From assembly GCF_003448965.1 (NCBI RefSeq), contig NZ_QRGC01000027.1, positions 27,689 through 91,688 of the forward strand: a stretch of 64,000 nt of DNA, given 5' to 3'. Below, one piece after another: positions 57,380 to 64,000 of this stretch (the first letter of the stretch is position 1; each line of letters begins with the position of its first letter). This DNA comes from Oceanicella sp. SM1341 (lineage in GTDB: Bacteria > Pseudomonadota > Alphaproteobacteria > Rhodobacterales > Rhodobacteraceae). The translations under genes and the position numbers were made by a program. The notes under the pieces are model-generated. The model saw only the letters and a list, made by a program, of their open reading frames with translations, made no database searches and was not told the DNA's origin.

Positions 57380-58533
57380 TGCTCACCGCGCGCGCCTACC
57401 TGCCGGACGGCCGTCTCGGCGCCGGGCTCGCCCGGCTCGAGGCCGAGACCGCCCGCATCCTCACCGCCTACGGCGCCGCCGGCGCCACCGTGGTGGAGCC
57501 CGAGGCGCTGCAGCCGGCCGACGTGCTGCTCGACCTCTACGGCGAGGATATCCGCGCCCGCGCCTACGTGACGCAGGACCCCGTGGCGGGCGAGATGATG
57601 CTGCGCCCGGATTTCACCGTGCCGGTGGTGCGGCTGCACATGGCGCATGGCGCGGCACCGGCCCGCTACGCCTATTGCGGCCCGGTCTGGCGCGCGCAGG
57701 AGCCGGGCTCGCGCCGGCCGAACGAGTACCTGCAGGCGGGTTTCGAACTGTTCGACGCCGGTGACCCGGCGGAGGCCGATGCCGAGGTCTTCGCGCTCAT
57801 GGCCGGCCTCGTGGGCGAGACGGGCTCGGAGGTCGCCACCGGTGACATGGGCATCCTTGCCGCCGTGGTCGACGGGCTGGAGACCGCGCCGCACCGCCGC
57901 GCCGCCCTGCGCCGGCACCTCTGGCGCCCCGAGGCGTTCCGCCGGCTGCTGCGCCGCTTCGGCGCCGGCCACGAGGAGGCCACGGCCGCCCGCGCCACGC
58001 TGCTCGCCGCCGCCGAGCGCGGCGCCGAGGCGGTGGGCGAGCTCATCGCCTGGGCCGGCGAGCCGGTGGGCCTGCGCGACGCCGAGGACATCACCGCCCG
58101 CGCCCTGCGCCTGGCCGGCGAAGCCGCGACCCCGCCGCTCACCGAGGCCCAGGTGGCCGCCCTCGACGAGGTGCTCTCGGTGAGCGGCCCCTCCGCTGCG
58201 GCCCTCGCCCGGCTGCGCGGCCTCGCCCCCGACATGCCGGGGCTGAAGGGCGCCTGCGACCGGGTGGAGGCGCGGCTCGAGGCGCTCGCCCGCCGCGGCA
58301 TCGACGCGGGCGCGCTGCCCTTCTCCACCTCCTTCGGGCGCACCACGCTGGAATATTACGACGGTTTCGTCTTCGGCCTCTCGGCCCCGGGCCGGCCCGA
58401 CCTGCCGCCGCTCGCCCAGGGCGGGCGCTACGACCACGTGACCGCCGTGCTCGGCGGCGGGGCCGGCATTCCGGCGGTGGGGGCGATCATCCGCCCCGAG
58501 GCGCTGATCGCGGCACAGGGAGGTGCGGCATGA
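57379..58533 (+). CDS. hisZ: ATP phosphoribosyltransferase regulatory subunit HisZ
   Basis: 384-residue HisRS-like protein lacking aminoacylation, which activates and regulates the short HisG. Class II core parts are MMLRPDFTVPVVRLHMAHG, RYAYCGPVWRAQEPGSRRP, NEYLQAGFELFD, TLEYYDGFVFGLSA and QGGRYDHVTAVLGGGAGIPA. It has no anticodon-binding domain. The start at 57379 overlaps the hisS stop by one base, and its stop overlaps hisG by four bases. Confidence 0.95.
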   Translation: MLTARAYLPDGRLGAGLARLEAETARILTAYGAAGATVVEPEALQPADVLLDLYGEDIRARAYVTQDPVAGEMMLRPDFTVPVVRLHMAHGAAPARYAYCGPVWRAQEPGSRRPNEYLQAGFELFDAGDPAEADAEVFALMAGLVGETGSEVATGDMGILAAVVDGLETAPHRRAALRRHLWRPEAFRRLLRRFGAGHEEATAARATLLAAAERGAEAVGELIAWAGEPVGLRDAEDITARALRLAGEAATPPLTEAQVAALDEVLSVSGPSAAALARLRGLAPDMPGLKGACDRVEARLEALARRGIDAGALPFSTSFGRTTLEYYDGFVFGLSAPGRPDLPPLAQGGRYDHVTAVLGGGAGIPAVGAIIRPEALIAAQGGAA

Positions 58534-59240
58534 GCCGGCTGAAGCTCGGACTCCCCTCCAAGGGCCGGCTGCAGGGCCAGTGCATCGCCTGGTTCCATGA
58601 GCGGGGCATCGCCATCGAGCGTACCGGGGCGGAGCGTGAATATGCCGGCACGGTGTCGGGGGTCGACGGGGTAGACCTCGTGCTGCTCTCGGCTTCCGAG
58701 ATCCCGCGCGAGCTCGCGGCCGGGCGCATCCACCTCGGCATCACCGGGCAGGACCTGGTGCACGAGACCATCCCCGGCTGGGAAGGGCGGGTGAGCCAGC
58801 TCGCCGCGCTCGGCTTCGGCCGCGCCGACCTGGTGATCGCGGTGCCCTCGGTCTGGGTCGACGTGGAATCGGTGGAGGACCTCGACGCGGTGGCCGCCGA
58901 TTTCCGCGCCCGCCACGGGCTGCGCCTGCGGGTGGCGACGAAATATCACCGGCTGGTGCGCGACTTCCTGCGCCGCCGCGGCGTGGCCGACTACCGCATC
59001 GTCGACAGCCAGGGCGCCACGGAAGGCACGGTGAAGAACCTCACCGCCGAGCTTATCGCCGACATCACCTCTACCGGCGAGACCCTGCGCGCCAACCACC
59101 TGCGGGTGCTGGAGGACGGGCTGATCCTCGCCTCCGAGGCGGCGCTCTTCGCCGCGCGGGCAGCGAGCTGGGGTGCGGAGGAGCGCGCGACCCTGGCCAC
59201 CCTGTGCAGCCGCATGGGGCTGGACGAACCGGCGCTCTGA
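58530..59240 (+). CDS. hisG: ATP phosphoribosyltransferase, short form
   Basis: 236-residue catalytic subunit of the first histidine-biosynthesis step (ATP + PRPP). Motifs are LKLGLPSKGRLQGQ, AGRIHLGITGQDLVHE, DLVIAVPSVWVDVES, LRVATKYHRLVRDFL and the PRPP-loop region RIVDSQGATEGTVKNLTAEL. It lacks the C-terminal regulatory domain of long HisG, so HisZ supplies regulation. Coupled ATGA start. Confidence 0.96.
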   Translation: MSRLKLGLPSKGRLQGQCIAWFHERGIAIERTGAEREYAGTVSGVDGVDLVLLSASEIPRELAAGRIHLGITGQDLVHETIPGWEGRVSQLAALGFGRADLVIAVPSVWVDVESVEDLDAVAADFRARHGLRLRVATKYHRLVRDFLRRRGVADYRIVDSQGATEGTVKNLTAELIADITSTGETLRANHLRVLEDGLILASEAALFAARAASWGAEERATLATLCSRMGLDEPAL

Positions 59241-59254
59241 GCCACCGCCGGCGC

Positions 59255-59324
59255 GGCGCGCGGGGGGCCGATGCGGCGCCCCCGGGGCCAGCGAAGGGGC
59301 GGCCACCCCCGGGCCCCGCGCGCC
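59255..59324. terminator. Long-loop GC hairpin between convergent hisG and the beta-oxidation operon
   Basis: Perfect 11-bp arms ggcgcgcgggg (59255-59265) and ccccgcgcgcc (59314-59324) enclose 48 bases that can form further GC pairs, followed on the plus strand by tttcag. Likely a shared bidirectional terminator. Confidence 0.5.
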
Positions 59325-59401
59325 TTTCAGAGCGCAGCCTGCCCGGCGGCACCGGGCCTTCGCCCGCAGCCCGGGCGGCAGTCCGTGCCGCGCGCCCGGC
59401 T

Positions 59402-61572
<2,171 letters not shown>

Positions 61573-61584
61573 CACGTCCCTCCC

Positions 61585-62751
61585 TCAGTCCAGCCTGCGC
61601 GCGTCGAAGCCGAGGCCCCGCGCGATGATTTCCTTCATGATCTCGTCGGAGCCGGCGAAGATGCGGCTCACCCGCGCGTCGCGGTACATGCGCGAGATGC
61701 GGTATTCCTCCATGTAGCCGGCGCCGCCGTGGAGCTGCACGCAGCGGTCGATCACCCGGTTCTCCAGCCCGGTGGTGACGAGCTTCACCCCGGCCGCCAC
61801 CTCCGCGCTCAGCCGGCCGGCATTGGCGAGCATCACGCAATCGTCGGTGAAGCTCTGGGCGATGTCGAGCTCGGCGCGCATCCGCGCCATGGCGAAGCGC
61901 GTCTCCTGGAAGGCGCCGATCGGCCGGCCGAAGGCGCGGCGCCCGGTGACCCAGGCGAGGGTCTCGTCGAAGGCCGCCCCCGCGTGGGCCATGGAGCCGA
62001 TGGCCACCATCAGCCGCTCGGTTGCGAGCAGCTCGCTCATGTAGGCAAAGCCCTTCGCCGGCTCGCCCAGCAGGTTTTCGGCCGGCACGCGCACATCGTC
62101 GAAGAAGAGCTCGGCCGTGTCCTGCGCGTCGAGCCCGGTCTTCCTCAGCCGCCGCCCGCGCGAGAAGCCCGCCATGCCGCGCTCGACCACGAAGAGCCCG
62201 ATCGCGTGCGGCCTCTCGGGGTCGGTGCGCGCCGCGACCACCACGGCGTCGGCCAGCAGGCCGTTGGAGATGTAGGTCTTGCTGCCCGAGAGCAGCCAGT
62301 CGGTGCCGTCGGGCCGGGCGCGGGTCTGCATGCCGGCAAGGTCGCTGCCCGCCGCGGGCTCGGTCATCGCGATGGCGAGGATCGTCTCGCCGCAGACCGC
62401 CTTCGGCATCAGCCGGTCCTTCAGGGCGGGGGTGCCGAAGCGGTCGATGTAGGGCGCCACGATCTGCGAGTGGAGGTTGAGATAGAAGCCGGGGTCGGCG
62501 CCGCGCACCACCTCCTCCTGCAGCACCTGGTCGAAGCGGTAGTCGCGCACGCCGGCGCCGCCGTAGGCCTCGTCGGCCCAGAGGCAGAGGAAGCCCTGCG
62601 CGCCGGCGGAGAGGAAGCTCTCGCGGTCGACCTCGCCATTGGCGCGCCAGGCCCCGACCCGGGGGGCGAGCGCCTCGGCCACCCAGCGCCGGGCGCTGTC
62701 GCGGAACTGCTCGTGCTCGGGCTCGAAGATGGTGCGGGGGATGAGGCTCAT
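61585..62751 (-). CDS. Acyl-CoA dehydrogenase
   Basis: 388-residue FAD enzyme oxidising acyl-CoA to trans-2-enoyl-CoA, electrons going to ETF. Motifs are ILAIAMTEPAAGSDLAGMQT (FAD/substrate), WLLSGSKTYISNG, AMARMRAELDIAQSFTDDC and QLHGGAGYMEEYRISRMYRD, then FAGSDEIMKEI. The Glu used by MCAD (YEGT) is replaced, so the base is probably the Glu after GGAGYM, as in long-chain/isovaleryl types. Overlaps the upstream dehydrogenase gene by four bases; the hydratase fusion starts 12 bases after it. Confidence 0.94.
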   Translation of the reverse strand: MSLIPRTIFEPEHEQFRDSARRWVAEALAPRVGAWRANGEVDRESFLSAGAQGFLCLWADEAYGGAGVRDYRFDQVLQEEVVRGADPGFYLNLHSQIVAPYIDRFGTPALKDRLMPKAVCGETILAIAMTEPAAGSDLAGMQTRARPDGTDWLLSGSKTYISNGLLADAVVVAARTDPERPHAIGLFVVERGMAGFSRGRRLRKTGLDAQDTAELFFDDVRVPAENLLGEPAKGFAYMSELLATERLMVAIGSMAHAGAAFDETLAWVTGRRAFGRPIGAFQETRFAMARMRAELDIAQSFTDDCVMLANAGRLSAEVAAGVKLVTTGLENRVIDRCVQLHGGAGYMEEYRISRMYRDARVSRIFAGSDEIMKEIIARGLGFDARRLD

Positions 62752-64000
62752 GCGCGCTCTCCTTCGTGGAAGCGCCGGCCGGCAGCGGCATGGACGCGCA
62801 GGGCGGCGGAGGGGCGGAAGCGGGCCCCGTGCCGCGCCGCCAGCTGGTCGCAGGTGGCAACGAAGGCCTCCGCGCCGGTCATGTCGATGTAGCTCAGCGG
62901 CCCGCCGGTCCAGGAGGGGAACCCCACGCCGAGCACCGCGCCCAGGTCGGCGTCTTCCGCGCGGGCGACCACGCCTTCCTCGAGGCAGCGGGCGGCATCG
63001 AGCGCCTGGATGGCGAGCAGCCGGGTGCCGATCTCCTCCACCCCCGGCTGGGGGGCCGCGGCGGGGAAGACCTCCGCCAGCCCGGGCCAGAGCCGCTTCG
63101 CCGCCCCGGCGGGGTAGTCGTAGAACCCCGCGCGCGCCTTGCGGCCGGGCCGGCCGAGCCCGAGCATCCGCGCGATCACCGGGCGGGCGTGGCCGCGCAG
63201 GAAGCGCGGGGCGAGACCGTCGGCCTCCGCCTGGTCGATCACCTCCTGCTGCAACGCGAGCGAGACCTCGTCGGTCACCGCCAGCGGGCCGACGGGGGCG
63301 CCGATGCGGCGGGCGGCGTTCTCGATCAGGGCGGGGGCCACGCCCTCGGCCAGCATGGCCATGGCCTCGTCGATCCAGGTGCAGAAAATGCGGCTGGTGA
63401 AGAAGCCGGGGCTGGTGCTGACCACGATGGGGGTCTTGCCGAGCTGCAGCACGAGGTCGAGCGCCGCGGCGAGGGTGGCGTCGCTCGTGGCGCTGCCGCG
63501 GATGATCTCGACCAGCGGCATCCGCTCGACCGGCGAGAAGAAATGCAGTCCGAGGAAGCGCCCGGGCGCGGGCAGGGCGGCGCCGAGCGTGTCGATGGAG
63601 ATGGTCGAGGTGTTGGAGGCCAGGATGGTCTCCGCTCCCAGGTGCGGCAGTGCCGCGCGGGTGACCGCCTGCTTGAGCGCCGTCTGCTCGAACACCGCCT
63701 CGATCACCAGCTCGGCCCCGGCGAGCGCTTCGGGACCGGCTGCGGGGGTGATGCGGGCGAGGGTGGCGGCGGCGGCCCCGGGCGTGGTGCGCCCGGCGGC
63801 GACGGCCGTCTCCAGCGCCGCGGCGATGCGGGCGTGGCCGGCGGCGGCGCTCTCGGCGTCGCGGTCGAGCAGGGTGACGGCGATGCCGCGCCCGGCGGCG
63901 GCGCGGGCGATGCCGGCGCCCATCATCCCGGCGCCGATCACGCCCAGCCGGGTGAAGCTGCGGCGCGGCGCCCGCGGCCGGGCGGCGCCGGCCTCGGCCC
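62748..64000 (-). CDS. 3-Hydroxyacyl-CoA dehydrogenase (FadJ/FadB-type fusion), 5' partial
   Basis: 417 in-window codons of a beta-oxidation protein; its start lies beyond the window end. NAD fold LGVIGAGMMGAGIARAAAGR, SNTSTISIDTLG, GLHFFSPVERMPLVEIIRGS with the catalytic His, and the dehydrogenase C-terminal domain (GFFTSRIFCTWIDEAMAMLA; KARAGFYDYP). Upstream of the NAD fold the frame continues through an Arg/Pro-rich linker (AARPRAPRRSFTRLG) rather than starting, which is the usual hydratase-to-dehydrogenase linker of FadJ-type fusions, so an N-terminal crotonase domain is expected outside. Overlaps the acyl-CoA dehydrogenase start. Confidence 0.92.
   Translation of the reverse strand, partial: AEAGAARPRAPRRSFTRLGVIGAGMMGAGIARAAAGRGIAVTLLDRDAESAAAGHARIAAALETAVAAGRTTPGAAAATLARITPAAGPEALAGAELVIEAVFEQTALKQAVTRAALPHLGAETILASNTSTISIDTLGAALPAPGRFLGLHFFSPVERMPLVEIIRGSATSDATLAAALDLVLQLGKTPIVVSTSPGFFTSRIFCTWIDEAMAMLAEGVAPALIENAARRIGAPVGPLAVTDEVSLALQQEVIDQAEADGLAPRFLRGHARPVIARMLGLGRPGRKARAGFYDYPAGAAKRLWPGLAEVFPAAAPQPGVEEIGTRLLAIQALDAARCLEEGVVARAEDADLGAVLGVGFPSWTGGPLSYIDMTGAEAFVATCDQLAARHGARFRPSAALRVHAAAGRRFHEGERA

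Noticed and set aside
57379..58533. HisZ as a second, degenerate histidyl-tRNA synthetase
   Set aside because: The next gene is short-form HisG, which requires HisZ; the arrangement is standard.

Overview
The window is 64 kb of very GC-rich DNA (about 70% by eye, not counted). Gene content and order fit a heterotrophic Rhodobacterales alphaproteobacterium: pccB/pccA with a single-chain methylmalonyl-CoA mutase, a Usg-family protein after dnaE, hisS-hisZ-short hisG, puuD-type urate oxidation, and many 4-base ATGA start/stop overlaps. It is dense chromosomal DNA. I saw no insertion sequence, phage gene, CRISPR array, rRNA or tRNA. Most long opposite-strand open frames are GC-driven shadows.

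Layout. (1) 1-12103, plus strand, propionate assimilation: pccB (cut by the window start), five small genes (Rho-N-like protein, RidA, two unknowns, a glycine-zipper lipoprotein), pccA, methylmalonyl-CoA mutase, malic enzyme maeB and prpE. Together they take propionate to succinyl-CoA and drain C4 acids to pyruvate. A methylmalonyl-CoA epimerase is not in the window. (2) 12196-17770, plus strand, a signalling locus: paired inverted repeats, a secreted sulfite-oxidase-fold protein without cysteine, a membrane sensor kinase whose ATPase and receiver domains look dead, a soluble hybrid kinase-receiver-Hpt protein, and a sigma-54 activator with receiver. This is the best candidate for an undescribed system. 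(3) 17912-29932, plus strand, nucleoside uptake and salvage: two tandem BMP-type binding proteins, ABC ATPase, two permeases, cdd, purine nucleoside phosphorylase, deoC, deoA, deoB, add and upp. (4) 30450-51319, mostly minus strand, purine base catabolism: a SARP-like regulator coupled to uraD, divergent puuD, an RluA-type pseudouridine synthase and a GNAT protein as bystanders, then a flavin monooxygenase, 8-oxoguanine deaminase, guanine deaminase and aldo/keto reductase in an overlapping chain, then a second BMP-type ABC importer with xdhC, xdhB, xdhA and uraH. These cover guanine to xanthine to urate to 5-hydroxyisourate to OHCU to allantoin. (5) 51498-59240: dnaE, usg-family gene, SlyX-like gene (minus), hisS-hisZ-hisG. 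(6) 59402-64000, minus strand, fatty-acid beta-oxidation: two enoyl-CoA hydratase/3-hydroxyacyl-CoA dehydrogenase fusions flanking an acyl-CoA dehydrogenase. One fusion runs off the window, and the other carries a one-base frameshift.

The overall theme is scavenging of carbon and nitrogen: short-chain acyl-CoAs, nucleosides, purine bases and fatty acids, each with its own transporter or activating enzyme. All functional statements rest on recognising protein families by eye. No database search or alignment was run.
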